This document shows, piece after piece, positions 34,961 through 45,687 of a DNA stretch of 64,000 bases. Position 1 is the stretch's first letter; each line of letters opens with the position of its first letter. The translations under genes were made by a program, and so were the position numbers. The DNA lies in NCBI GenBank assembly GCA_963556145.1, contig OY744468.1, positions 1,550,001-1,614,000 of the forward strand, given 5' to 3'. Source of the stretch: Hygrocybe punicea (lineage: Eukaryota; Basidiomycota; Agaricomycetes; Agaricales; Hygrophoraceae). The notes beneath the pieces are model-generated. The model was not told where the DNA came from, did not search any database, and worked only from the letters and a program-made list of their open reading frames with translations.

Positions 34961-36160
34961 TGCGATCACCGCTATAGTTAAAGAGATTGGCATTAATGGA
35001 ACCTGCTCACACTACTTTTCCGAACAAAACCTCCAGATAGCCGTTGGCCCATTGCAAGCTAAAGCGGTGGCGTTTGTGATGGCTTGTGTAAGACGCATGA
35101 CAAAGTTATATGTATCTGAGGCTCCTTTGTGTGCGACTCGGAGTTCTGTCACACTGTGGCGCATGCATGCATCCATGTCCTGTACAAATCACACTCTTTG
35201 TTGTTTCTGACAATCTTATGAGTAAGCGGAGGCAGAAACGCAAGAAGACCCGCACAGCACTAAAGCAACAAAAACCAATAGTGCCCATGTGTGGATGGCT
35301 CCTTCAAGCTAGTGATCCCTTACTTACTGTATCATTGTAGGCCCTTATCGATACTTTTGGTGTTGCGAATCCAAGCAAGTCCCGCATCGGTAAATGCAAG
35401 GTTTCAATACTTCAAACACTGTGCTGTGATTTGCACCTTCCCGTTGGTGCTAGTGGGAAGCGAGGCAACAGCGTAAAAGATGACTATGTCTGCGCTATCC
35501 TGGGTTATCTCAACACCCGGTCTGTTGAACAATCACATTTCCCTGTCGGTTACTTATGTCAGAGCAACTCCTTTCAGGTCCAATGCACACAAGGACAACA
35601 AGAGGATTGATGATGCACCCGGCCAAGCAGATCCGAAGGCAGAAACCAGAAACAAGTCTAATAATGGTCACAGTGTGCCCATACGCCTCTTCAAAGACCG
35701 ACTTGATTATGCTACCTGCTTCACCTTGCAATGCATGTACAGTTGTAGAGCTGATGGAAGCATCGACCTTGTCAATCTTTCAAAGTATCTTGCATTGGAT
35801 CGCAGGTGCCAGGTATGACTATCATTATTCCTGGAGTTTATTATAATAATAATATAACATTCAACTGCCAAAACAATATTAATCAGATAATCAGCCCACA
35901 CAATTTTCGTCCCTTGCACTCCCCAAGCAATGCGATTGATGGGCACTACGTCTTGGCACATGTCAGAAAGGAAGGATTCTTGCACGTTGTCTCAAGATGA
36001 TGCCACCCTTTGTTAAATCCTTTGTATGTTGTTGCAATAACTGTAATGAATCGTGTAAAAAGAAACCAGTACCCTTGGCACGACATAGTACATATGAAAT
36101 AATAATTGGGCAACCTGACCTGTTTGGGGCATGGTTTCGCCACCTATTTCGCGTCCCCTT
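34961..36160. other. Possible small exon; otherwise unassigned
   Basis: On the plus strand, 35341-35610 is open and starts after a TTGTAG splice-like site: DTFGVANPSKSRIGKCKVSI, then LCCDLHLPVGASGKRGNSVK and DDYVCAILGYL. The helix-turn-helix-like spacing resembles a SAP-type motif. Short frames on either side (35221-35337, Lys/Arg-rich) could belong to the same gene. I cannot build a full model. Confidence 0.35.
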
Positions 36161-36161
36161 A

Positions 36162-36337
36162 CCTTGCGAGGCCTGGCCACGTCAATTGACACAGGCCTGC
36201 CTTCCTCACCTCGCAAGGGTGGCCGTCCACGTCAATTGACATGGGCCTGGCCCTCGTGAGGTACTCGATGGCACCTTGCGAGGATGGCCACGTTGATTGA
36301 CGTAGGCCTGGCCCTCGCAAGGTCCCTGGGGGTGGTG
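36162..36337. repeat. Three tandem units carrying the CACGTCAATTGAC palindrome
   Basis: Units of about 55-60 bp of the form CCTTGCGAGG..GGCCACGTCAATTGAC...GGCCTGGCCCTCGCAAGG. The core is at 36178, 36228 and, mutated, 36289. Single copies with the full CACGTCAATTGACGTG are at 31653 and 54872. The units also have inverted CCTTGCGAGG/CCTCGCAAGG ends. Confidence 0.8.
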
Positions 36338-36388
36338 CTGGCCTGGTAATATCAATGCCATGGAACGAACCTTTTGAATATTGAGGCC

Positions 36389-37254
36389 TTACAACTGAGG
36401 ATCAGAGTTATCAAGAGTGCAAGTCCTGATGGCTGCCAAAAATGTAGTGGAGGCATCACTGAGCCCAAGATCTGGACATGCTTCCTTGAATCGCACTAGG
36501 TATATGTGCTGTAGCTGACCATAGAATGTTTGAAGCTTGTATTCGGGCTGACGGCGGGCCTGCCGGGCATATTTGTCGACTAGCATCTCATACTGGAAAA
36601 TTTGGTCAAAGAACAGGCAGATTATCATACCCGCATGTATGTCGCATCTCATGTATCATCATGAGCAGCAACCAAACATGGGATTGTCGGGAAGCATGAA
36701 GAAATGTGGAACTTACAAAGGAATTCAAGTGTGTCGAGCGGGCACAGGCTACCGATGTTGATGCTCACGCAACCCACAGTGTAACCTCCGGGACCTGGCG
36801 ATGAACGCGTATCAATTGGGAAGTCCCTTGGGCGCAAGTCCCAGCCAGGGATAAGGCTAAGCTGTTCGAGGTTGTAAGTGCTGTTGTTTGCATTGCCCCA
36901 ATACGCTCACCATCAATCACCTAGGCATGTGACCAGCATCCTTATCTGGCACGATTTGAGAGAGATTGGGCTACAGAAGAGATCGTCAAACAGTTTTTCA
37001 AGAACAAACGGAAGAATCATTATGCAAACGGTTGGTTAGAAGTTCCAGCCAAATATGCTTACCTCAAACAGAACTCCGTGAAACGAAACCCAACTGCATC
37101 GTGTTCGAAAAAGGCCTTGACGGCTAGCGCTGTAGTCGAAGATGAGGTTCTCCCCATCCTCATCGGCATGGTCATTGTCACGGTCGCAGTCGTGGTCGTG
37201 ATCATTGCCCTCGTCTGTGTCGTTGTCTTGGTTGAGGCCCTCATTTTGCTTCAT
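36389..37254 (-). pseudogene. Exons of an unnamed gene, possibly a transposase remnant
   Basis: Minus-strand exons in order: ENLIFDYSASRQGLFRTRCS with WVSFHGVLFE (37150-37060), then a frame near 36840-36720 with QLSLIPGWDLRPRDFPIDTR, then YEMLVDKYARQARRQPEYKL and FYGQLQHIYLVRFKEA ending at 36389. The FYGQL..I and SWVSFHGVLFE strings recall C-terminal parts of large basidiomycete transposases (Plavaka or KDZ type), but no catalytic residues are seen and the assignment is weak. An acidic repeat (NDTDEGNDHDHDCDRDNDHA) stands at the start. Confidence 0.35.
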
Positions 37255-37411
37255 AGCTGTGGATGTCAGGTGGTAAACAAAGATCGAGGAGAATTTAGAC
37301 TCACATGACCTTGTTTAGCCACTTTAGGAAATGTCAGGGTGGGGGAGAGCTGAATGAAATTTAACGAATAGATCATTTGTTTTCTTTCACCTCCTTGTGG
37401 CTCTCGCCAAC

Positions 37412-38350
37412 ATGTTTTCCACAGCATCTTCCAGCCCGGTTCCTTCTGAATTTCCCACTAACCTAACTTCCATACACACCCAAAGCTTCGGGTACATCTT
37501 CCCACCACATCCACATACATCAACCTTTGTCAAATATGGCAAATATCATGCTATAAGTTATCTGCAGCAGGAGCCTATGGACGACATGACGGTTTGCGTG
37601 TGGTTAGGGCCAGGTGATGATCATTATAAATCCAGTTGTGTGCTTTGTCCCATTGACAAACTATTCCAATCAAGATTCTGTTGGCTTGGAGGTTCAGCCT
37701 TACCTCGTCCATCCAAAGAAAGGCATGCTATGCCTTGGTGAGAGGTATGTACAACAGTTGCTCCAGTTTCATGAGTACTAAATGGCTTTGCCAGGCTTAA
37801 TATCAACTGCTCGTCCCGAGCGCTACTTCTCGGGTCTGCACCTGGAGTGTTCCACCAGGGCAGTGCACCGACTGCCATTATCCGGGATCTATTGTGTCTT
37901 GACATGAGACCATGCATCGTTTTCATTTATTGGAATCCTGATGTAAAGGCAAATGGTGTCACAGAAGAAGCTGAAACCATCTGCTTCCGTACTCAAGCTC
38001 TTCGAGCTGCTTTCGAATTCGTGAATTTCCTTGAATCTTCAGCAGTGCCAGGCAATGCGGTCCCATCTCACATGATGGGGGAATGGTACAAGCACACATA
38101 CAGGGAACTGAAGTCGCATCCTTCTCCAGATGGTTTCATCTTTGACCTCAGCAAACTTGTAGTCGGCATCATCCAGGATTTTGTGATGACTATGAAAAAT
38201 GTCAATAGGTTGGATGTAGCAAGTAAAAACCTCTTGATTCCTATTGCCTTCGCACACGACTGGTTCACTGACTTTGGAGATAAGGTAGCAAAAGATGACA
38301 CCCTTCTACTTCAAATTTTAGATGTTGGTAACGATAGTATGCAGAACTAG
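37412..38350 (+). CDS. Hypothetical protein, two exons
   Basis: The first exon (ATG 37412) reads MFSTASSSPVPSEFPTNLTS and ends ERHAMPW at a GTGAGAGG donor (37740). After an acceptor near 37797 (TTTGCCAG) the second exon continues FHQGSAPTAIIRDLLCLD, TQALRAAFEFVNFLESSAVP, HPSPDGFIFDLSKLVVGIIQ and AFAHDWFTDFGDKV, with the stop at 38348-38350. Composition is normal and the C-half is helical. The splice phase needs adjusting by one base, so a lesion is possible. No family recognised. Confidence 0.5.
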
Positions 38351-38885
38351 AGTCCATCATTTATATAAACCGTTTCAGTTATACAAATACAATGCTTGGG
38401 TAGACGATTTGCGGCAACCGTTTCTGAGCTCTCCCCTTCGTCAATGGTCGGCAGCGACAACAGGACAGCAGTAGAACGAGGTGTGTGGTGGCCCCCTCCC
38501 CCCCCCGCAGCGACGTTTTCGTGTGATGGCGGCGATTTGAGGTTATGGCCCCCACCACCAAAACTGAAGGGAAAGCACCTCTATTGGTGGCAACTTGGCT
38601 TTCCGTAGTAGAAGAGGTGGTGGCAGCAGTGGCAGCAGCAGCAGTAAGGTTACTGAACTTGTCGCCATCTCGATGCTCTGGATCTCGATCAAGGAGGTCC
38701 GACGCACCTGAGCCCTTCCTTTTCGGGCTAACGGGCCCAAATCTCAGTGTCAATTTGAAGGCAGTCGTGGAGTGAAGGAGTGGGAGCAAATGTGGACATG
38801 AGAAGGAGGAGCCAGGCCAGCTCTGATGACATGATCACTTTCCACTGAAGGTGCAGAAATTGAGATGGAGACGCGTGACGGCTGG

Positions 38886-39442
38886 TCAACTGAGAATACC
38901 CCGGCGAGGGTGTTTGGATACTCGGGAATGCAAATCGGACTCATGATCACTGTCGTCCAAGTAAGGTTGAGGACGTGGTACGGATAAACTGTCATTGTCG
39001 TCATGATCGTCCAGATCTGTAGGGAAAACCGACAACAACCTGCGTGAATCCATCTCATTAAGAAGCTTACCCAGCTGTTGGCCTGCCAAAATGAGTTTGT
39101 TATTTACCGTGTCTGCTGCATCATGCGAGGCTTCACTCTGCGGAGTATTGCTTGAGGTTAATGCTTCTAGTGCCCAGCCAGCCATTACCGGGCTTCCTCC
39201 GAAGACAAGTTGAGCATAAATTTAAAGGTGGTAGGAAGTATATATGAACTGACCCTTGTCATTGCAGCGTGGTTGTGAATGTCATCGGAGGACAGAAAGA
39301 GTGGGAAGACGGAGTGGCGAACTAGCTGGATGGCTCCGAGGTGCAGATGGTGAGGAGCATGCATGCCAGAAGATAAGGACGAGTCGCAGGGAGCATCCGG
39401 GAGAACAGTGGATGAGGTTGCATTGGTAGCCATGTTATGCAA
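38886..39442 (-). CDS. Hypothetical protein, two exons
   Basis: Two abutting frames: 39442-39185 (MHNMATNATSSTVLPDAPCD..., ending SEEAR) and 39185-38886 (MAGWALEALTSSNTPQSEAS, LILAGQQLGKLLNEMDSRRL, then Asp/Ser-rich). The second might be an independent start. The region 38379-38790 on the same strand is alanine/threonine-rich low complexity from CAG/CTG-like DNA and is not called. No domain. Confidence 0.35.
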
Positions 39443-40989
39443 AATTTAGAGAGATATATATGGGCTTGGGATCCGGAACCAGCTGCTACTTGTGCTGTTC
39501 CAGTTTCAGCGATACCCTTGATGATGTTGCATTAATATTAGAGTTGGCCTCCCCAACTGCTCGCCCTAAAATAGTACAAATTATCCTCTATCATGCTGGT
39601 TTAAAACTTACAAGGAAGCTTTTCAATGACAGCTAAAGGTTTCACATGGTCCTTAGGCGCACAATTTAGGAGGTTGTGGTTCTTCGGCAATGCCGATGAG
39701 CTTCGAGGTGAACGGTTCAGGTCAATTACATGTCAAGAGTTGAACTCGCGAGTTGCATCGGTGCTTGCCACACTGGTACTTGAGATCTGGTGCACGTGCC
39801 CGACATGTTCTGTCGATGTAGATGTGGGTTCTTGGTGGCTTCGGAACTATATAAGAAGAAATAATAAAGATCCTAACCTGTGGGTGTCAGCGTACAAGTG
39901 ACTGGATAAGTCAGTGTCGGGAATAGTAGTAAAAGGAAGGGAATGTTAGTAAAAGTAAAGCCGCCACGTAAAACTGGACTAATAACGATGAATCCGGCAA
40001 TGAACGGAGTGAAAATGGACAAATAATGAAGAACCCGATAATGCCGACAATGTTGGGTATGGCGGGTCGGGTCGGGTTGGGTCGGAAACAATGAACAAAT
40101 ATACAGGAACAATGATAAAAACGATGAAGTGGACTATAAAAAGCTAAGGGTCTACATGGATGAGCATTTGAAGGGATTAAAAGGGTGATTCTGACTAAAG
40201 GGAAACGGGGACTAAGGGTATCTCTCTTTTTTTGTACGGTCGTCGGGGACCGTTTTTATAGTACAGGAGTGAGTAATCTACTTTCGGACATGTCTATTTC
40301 TGCCGATAGAAACTACAAAGAAAAGATGGAAAGGGGATGTGGAAAGGGGGGTTACAAAGTGACGTAGACAGGAAAATGGAAGGGAAAACAAATACCCAAG
40401 GAAAAGATCTAAACTGTCCTACATATCTCTGAAAGGATGACGGGATGCATAAATATGGTAAGTCCGAAGTCGGGGATTGACTCCGATGAGATCCATCATC
40501 TAGAATTGGAACTCCGAGGCGTTTGAGGCTGCCGGATTTGGTCCGAAAGCGGCTGTCACAAAGCGGCATACGTCGGGTCACATCGGTCACATCGGGTCAT
40601 GTCACATTGGGTTATGTCAGGTTGGAATGGGGATTGATTGGATGCATCGGGTTCATCTGGATTCGTGATATATCAATGATACGGTCTCAGAGAGACGTCG
40701 AGTCTCTACATCGAATCACTCAATATTAATGCCTAGGCCTGTCACACAGTCCGTTGCTTGCAAAACACGAGCCAAAGGTCGAGACACAGTGTTCAAAAAC
40801 CTTTCCAATTGTCATGTATGCGAAGATTCTAGGAGTTCTGCTGCTGCTTGTCGTTTTGTTGGTAGGTTCCTTTTTGCTGTGTCATAGTACCTTCATAATG
40901 CTTTCAGCTTCCCGGACGGTAACTATTGACAACCGCGGCGAGAGCTTTGTTACATTTCACTACAAGGATGGCCCCCCTCTACACTATCC
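39443..40989. other. Mostly non-coding; G-rich short repeats
   Basis: A frame at 39626-39901 (+, 91 codons, Trp/Arg-rich) has no domain. 40050-40090 is a GGGTCGG(G/T) repeat and 40565-40625 a degenerate GGTCACATCGG repeat. 40754-41029 (+) encodes a short hydrophobic helix (ILGVLLLLVVLLVGSFLL) of unknown meaning. Confidence 0.4.
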
Positions 40990-41325
40990 TCAAGTCTTCA
41001 ATCGCAAGTTCAATCTTGAAGACATCTGATTGAAAAGGGTGCGTTGCAGGGTACATTTATGCTCGCCGATTTCTGAATGGGTTCTAGTGAGCCTGTGCAT
41101 CAGTCTTACTTCCCATTCTCTTAAATGAGCATATACATCATCAACGACAAAATCTGGTATTTCGTAGCCAGGAGATCGATGAGCGAGTAACCTGTGGTAA
41201 GTTTTCGTATTTTTATCAAGAGCGTCACCATTGACGAATACTCTCTTGACCAGATGTATGCAATACTGCGCTTTTCTCGCAGACCTGGCTTTGCTACATC
41301 TGCAGTCGTGAATTATGTCTCTCAT
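40990..41325 (-). CDS. Cys/His-containing hypothetical fragment
   Basis: The 111-codon frame starts MRDIIHDCRCSKARSARKAQ and goes on CIHLVKRVFVNGDALDKNTK, YHRLLAHRSPGYEIPD and VYAHLREWEVRLMHRL. The C-x-C and C-x-H spacing might bind zinc. It is divergent from the JmjC gene to its right. No firm family. Confidence 0.35.
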   Translation of the reverse strand: MRDIIHDCRCSKARSARKAQYCIHLVKRVFVNGDALDKNTKTYHRLLAHRSPGYEIPDFVVDDVYAHLREWEVRLMHRLTRTHSEIGEHKCTLQRTLFNQMSSRLNLRLKT

Positions 41326-41472
41326 GCTATGACAGTATTATTGAGGTGAGCATGAGACGTGAGACTATTACAAGTGAGCATTTATCTTTATCTGAATTTA
41401 GGGGGATTACAAAGCTTCGATTTGCTCAATTATTTCGGGAGTACTGCACACTCAGTCCAATTTTCACCTGAT

Positions 41473-42907
41473 CACCCGCTTCCTTCATGATGAACTTGAG
41501 GCAGAAATTTCAGCAATGGAGTCCCTTTTGCAGGACATGAATCCAGGGTGGGACAGACTGTACTTCCCTTGCTCAAATTTCTTATTGGATGCAGATCTTC
41601 TGAATTGTGTCATCGCCCTAACATACTTGGGGCCCCTAGGCTCTCTCGAGACGTGCCCTTCAATGAATTCCAATGATACTGGTGCCAAGGCATTCCTGTA
41701 GTGGTAACAAGCATGTGCGCCCGTCTCCAGGGCAATTGGGCACCTGACTACTTCATCGAGAGATATGGATCACGAAAAGTCACTCTCGTCGATTGCGAGA
41801 CTGAATCCACGCAACAAACAACAGTCTCAGATTTTTTCCGGCATTTCAGTAGTGCTGACGACCGAAGACAGATACTGAAGCTCAAGGTAATTTTTACTCA
41901 GTTGATATTCTTTACATGATCACCATGCCCTGTAGGACTGGCCCCCACAAGCTCATTTTTGGGATGAGTTTCCAGAACTTTTCAATGCCTTCGTAGATGC
42001 TGTTCCACACGGAGATATTACGTGGCCAGATGGGGTCCTCAACATGGCCATGCATTTCCCACTTAATGGTGTGGCACCAGATTTAGGTATCATTGTTTTT
42101 TTAAAGTGCAAGAAAGATATTGACTCCTCTCCCAGGCCCAAAAATGTACATTGTGTACGGTTCTGTAGAACAGGGTTACCACCACGGTTCTACTAAGCTC
42201 CATCTCGACATGACCGATGCCGTCAATATCATGGTTTGGGATTCAGGTCGCAAAGAGCCGCAGCGTAATTATGCTTTGTGGAGGATATTTCCGCAAGCAG
42301 CATCTCCAGTTGTCTGCAACTTTCTCCGCAATCATACGGGTTTTACGGGCCCAGGACATCCTATTCATTCCCAGAACTTTTATTTCACCGAAACCATGCT
42401 CACGGAGCTAGAGACACTACACGGCGTATGGCCCTTCACCATATTCCAAATGACCGGGGAAGCAATTTTCATTCCCACTGGTTGTGCACACCAAGTTTGT
42501 CATATCTTTCGGACATGCAAACATACAATATCTCATTTATCCATCAGGTTAGTAATCAAACTGACGCCATAAAGATTGCCTGTGACTTCATCTCGATCGA
42601 TAATATCACCCAGACTCAACAAGTATGTGATGAATTGCGACAACATCGTGTTGCTACAAACGCTGGCGATCATGTTTCACAATTCTACACCACTATTTGG
42701 CATGCATGGAAGTTGCTAGGGCACAATAGGATTTTCCACGAAACTACAAGCACCATTTCAACTGTGCCAGGGTTAGAGTCGAGTCAAGCAGCCAAACAAG
42801 CCCATAAAAGGGAGAAAAAGCGAGCCAACAAGCTTAAGCGTATGCAAATGACTGTTAAACACCTGTATCGACCTGGATACGACTTTGGCTGCCCATTTTG
42901 TCCCTGA
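41473..42907 (+). pseudogene. KDM3-like JmjC-domain protein with in-frame TGA
   Basis: The core reads DVPFNEF Q[stop]YWCQGIPVVVTS, then WAPDYFIERYGSRKV, LKLKDWPPQAHFWDEFPELF, DLGPKMYIVYG, STKLHLDMTDAVNIMVW, GEAIFIPTGCAHQV and DAIKIACDFIS, typical of KDM3/hairless-type JmjC oxygenases. Fe(II) ligands would be His and Asp of LHLD and His of GCAHQ. Introns 41887-41935, 42087-42135 and 42495-42547 keep the frame. TGA at 41674-41676 replaces an expected Arg (CGA). The N-terminal part (41473-41650, FLHDELEAEISAMESLLQ) is in another frame. The C-terminal tail is basic (KQAHKREKKRANKLKRMQ). Intact relatives demethylate histone lysines; this copy is probably dead. Confidence 0.8.
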
Positions 42908-43692
42908 AAGTTTCATAGAGCTGGGCTACTTGACCACCTGTGAGTGCAAAAACTCTACCCAGGTTGATCTTATGCTCACCCAGATCCAGTAAATCGTTGC
43001 ACTGCAAGTCCTTCTCCATCGACAGCGTCACTGAAACTTGGTTGCGTAAGCCTCGAGTCATTGCTGATGTTCAATTTATGCAACAGCTATGGCTTTTCAT
43101 ATGGAACACAGATGGCTCAGAGTTGGTATGCTGATGAAGAACACAATTCAGTCACTCTGGGTCAACTCAATATTTTGCAACTCTATATGATCTGCATTCG
43201 TCACAATCTACATATTTGCTGTTATGGTTACTATTTATTACATGAATATATATTAGTGGCAGTTCGACTTCATATCAGTTAATACTCTTATAACCACTTC
43301 TAGTGCAATTTGCACCTCGGCTCGATCTTCCTCCTTAACACGGGGTAATATTTTCACTGTGAACTTGTCCGGGTGCCAACGCAATAGCTCAGTTTTTAGC
43401 AGGTCAATTGAAGTACTGGTCTCATTGTGAGGCCTGTGAGGATGCTGGATAAACTGTTTGATTCGACATGGCGATATGTCAGAGGCTTTTTCCGGTTGAG
43501 GGTTGAATACAGGCCAAGGGATGTCCTGGAAAGTGAGATGCTCCTCCCAGATAGCCGTGGAACGGTTTGAGCGAAGGTCAACCCATCTTGCGTGGTACTG
43601 TCCAATCTGCGCGACGAGGCTTGTTTTCTACGATAGCAACCATTGAGTTTAGGATCATAAACTTGTATCTTTCTTACCGCTACCGCTTTCAG
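42908..43692. other. No supported gene
   Basis: Short frames on both strands without recognisable domains. A minus-strand frame at 43396-43605 may include a 3' exon of the coiled-coil gene that follows. Confidence 0.35.
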
Positions 43693-44427
43693 CTACTGTC
43701 TGGCTTCCGTTCGTCTCATGAATTCCTTCTCTGCTTGCCTTCTCTCCTCTTCTTGCTGAAGCCTGGCTTCTTCTTGTTTTGCTTGTTCTTGCCGCTCTTG
43801 TTCCTCGAATTCCTTCTCTGCTTGCCTTCTCTCCTCTTCTTGCCAAAGCCTGGCTTCTTGTTTTGCTCGTTCTTGCCGCTCTTGTTCCTCTTTCTGTTGT
43901 CTTGACTCTTCCTCCTGCCTCAATTCCTCCTGCAACCTCAATTCCTCCCGCAATCTCATCTCCTCCTCGAAGTCCCTCCTTTTGTCCTCATCCTCCTTCT
44001 GAATTCTGGCTGCCTCTTCTTTTCATTTTATTTCATCTTCTTCCCTCAGTTTCCTTTCTTGTTGAAGCCTTAAGGCGTAGATGTGCCGCTGCTGGTGTTG
44101 CCAAAACTGAGCTAGTTGTTCTTTGGCGATTCGCCTCTTGGTGGAATGCTCAAATTGGAGGATCTCTTCCTGCAATGCATCAACATATTGCGGACCAGCA
44201 GGATTAGTCTTTGTGGATTCAACAGGTATGTCTGGTGTGATGGTAGGGGACATAAGGAATACTGAAGTGACAGTATGTATAGGGCGTAAGGATGCACTTT
44301 TTACACGTTCACATGTCCAGCTGCCACGACTCATGATCATGCTGCCAAGTAACAAAGAAAAATCGTTGGCCCTGACGCTGACTCGGACGCCGAAATGGTT
44401 TGCTTGGCAAAGATCGGATTCAGACAA
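43693..44427 (-). pseudogene. Charged coiled-coil protein with one in-frame TGA
   Basis: The 44427-44023 frame and the 43959-43693 frame are the same frame, split only by TGA at 44023-44025 (EEDEIK*KEEAARIQKED). N-terminal residues are ordinary. From about residue 85 the protein is a continuous Glu/Arg/Gln helix (LQEEILQFEHSTKRRIAKEQ, then RLREELRLQEELRQEEESRQ) with an 87-bp direct duplication (from 43720 and 43807) that repeats RRQAEKEF..QERQE. It should be a long coiled coil. The TGA again fits a former CGA. Upstream exons may exist beyond 44427. Confidence 0.6.
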
Positions 44428-45541
44428 AGATTGAATTCAGACAAAGATTGAATTCAGACAAAAGATCACCGTCCCTCAAAAATGGTTGAGGGACTGGATG
44501 AGACTTGCCAAATCCTTTTCATTTTCTTCTGTGACCACGAAGCCAATGTCCACTAAACCTCTGGTGCGCTGCAATCTCGTGTCTTTCTACCTGCTGACAA
44601 AATGGTAATTAGTTATTCCCGGCCTTTCCATTTCCCAACATTCTTGCGCCCGATGCAAACCCCGAACCGACCACAGCGGGCGCAAACCCTGAACCGATGA
44701 CGGCGGGTGCACCACCATTGAATAACACCAACCAAAGCGTAAGTATCGAACTTATTTCTTTGTAATGGGAAGCGGAATTGTCATGTAGGCCCAACATCGC
44801 GCTGCTAGCATGGCACCAGATGATTTAAAGTGAGCACTATATTCAATTAATCACCAGGCCGAACATCTTATTTTTCACATTTTCTAGCGATGATTACGAT
44901 GACAAAGAAAGTGATCTGAGACATGACCAAAGCCGTAAGGCAACGAATCACAAATGTGATGAGAAGAAATTAATACATGTATTCGTCCTTCCACTATTTT
45001 TGGTATATTCATTTCTGAATCGCAACCCAGAATCTCATTCACAAGTTGCTGCAACAAAAAGGAGTCATTCCACTATCTCTTTCTGAGAAGAAAGGCAAAG
45101 GACCGCCGTTGCCACCACTGCCAACTATGCCTCCTACAGTGGATGCCGCAGTCCTGAATGCATATGTAGATGGAGTTCACCCTGGACCGAATGAAAACGA
45201 TATGCCCATCAGCTGGAATCTGCCGATATCACATGCGTGGAACCGGAAGGTAATCCAATTACTCACAGCAGAATTCAAGAGCAACGTTACAGCCTGCAAG
45301 TATCAAGTCATGACTGCACTGCCCACGGATCTGGATAAGAATTATATTAAAAGGGCCAACAGATCCAAACTGGCCAGCCATCGGACTGAACTGAATGGCG
45401 CAATGCGAAAGATGACTCAGGCTAAAAATCTTACTCCTGCTGAGAAGGCAGCCCTCTTTGACGCGGAAAGGAAAAAGCGTCTACTCCAATGTCGGAGGAA
45501 TGAAAGAAGAAAGAATGTGAGTTTTTTAGTCTTCGTTGCAT

Positions 45542-45687
45542 TGTGGAGGGACGGAGTCAGCTGGGAGAACTGGGATGGAATGGAGTGATGATAGTGATGA
45601 TAATCGCTATGACACGAGGTCTGTACTACTAAGGAAACACAACCGTGGGAATCCTAGTCACGTGACTGTCCAGGTACATCTACTACA
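45542..45687 (-). repeat. 3' LTR of gypsy element
   Basis: On the minus strand it begins TGTAGTAGATGTACCTGGAC and ends CCCTCCACA. The pol stop codon (45654) lies inside it. Confidence 0.9.

Noticed and set aside
37036..37308. Valine/isoleucine-rich plus-strand frame as a membrane protein
   Set aside because: It is the reverse of an Asp/His-rich minus-strand exon (GAC/GAT repeats), so the hydrophobic segment is a shadow.
40050..40090. GGGTCGG-type repeats as telomeric sequence
   Set aside because: Unit is irregular and short; fungal telomeres are usually TTAGGG repeats and none occur here.
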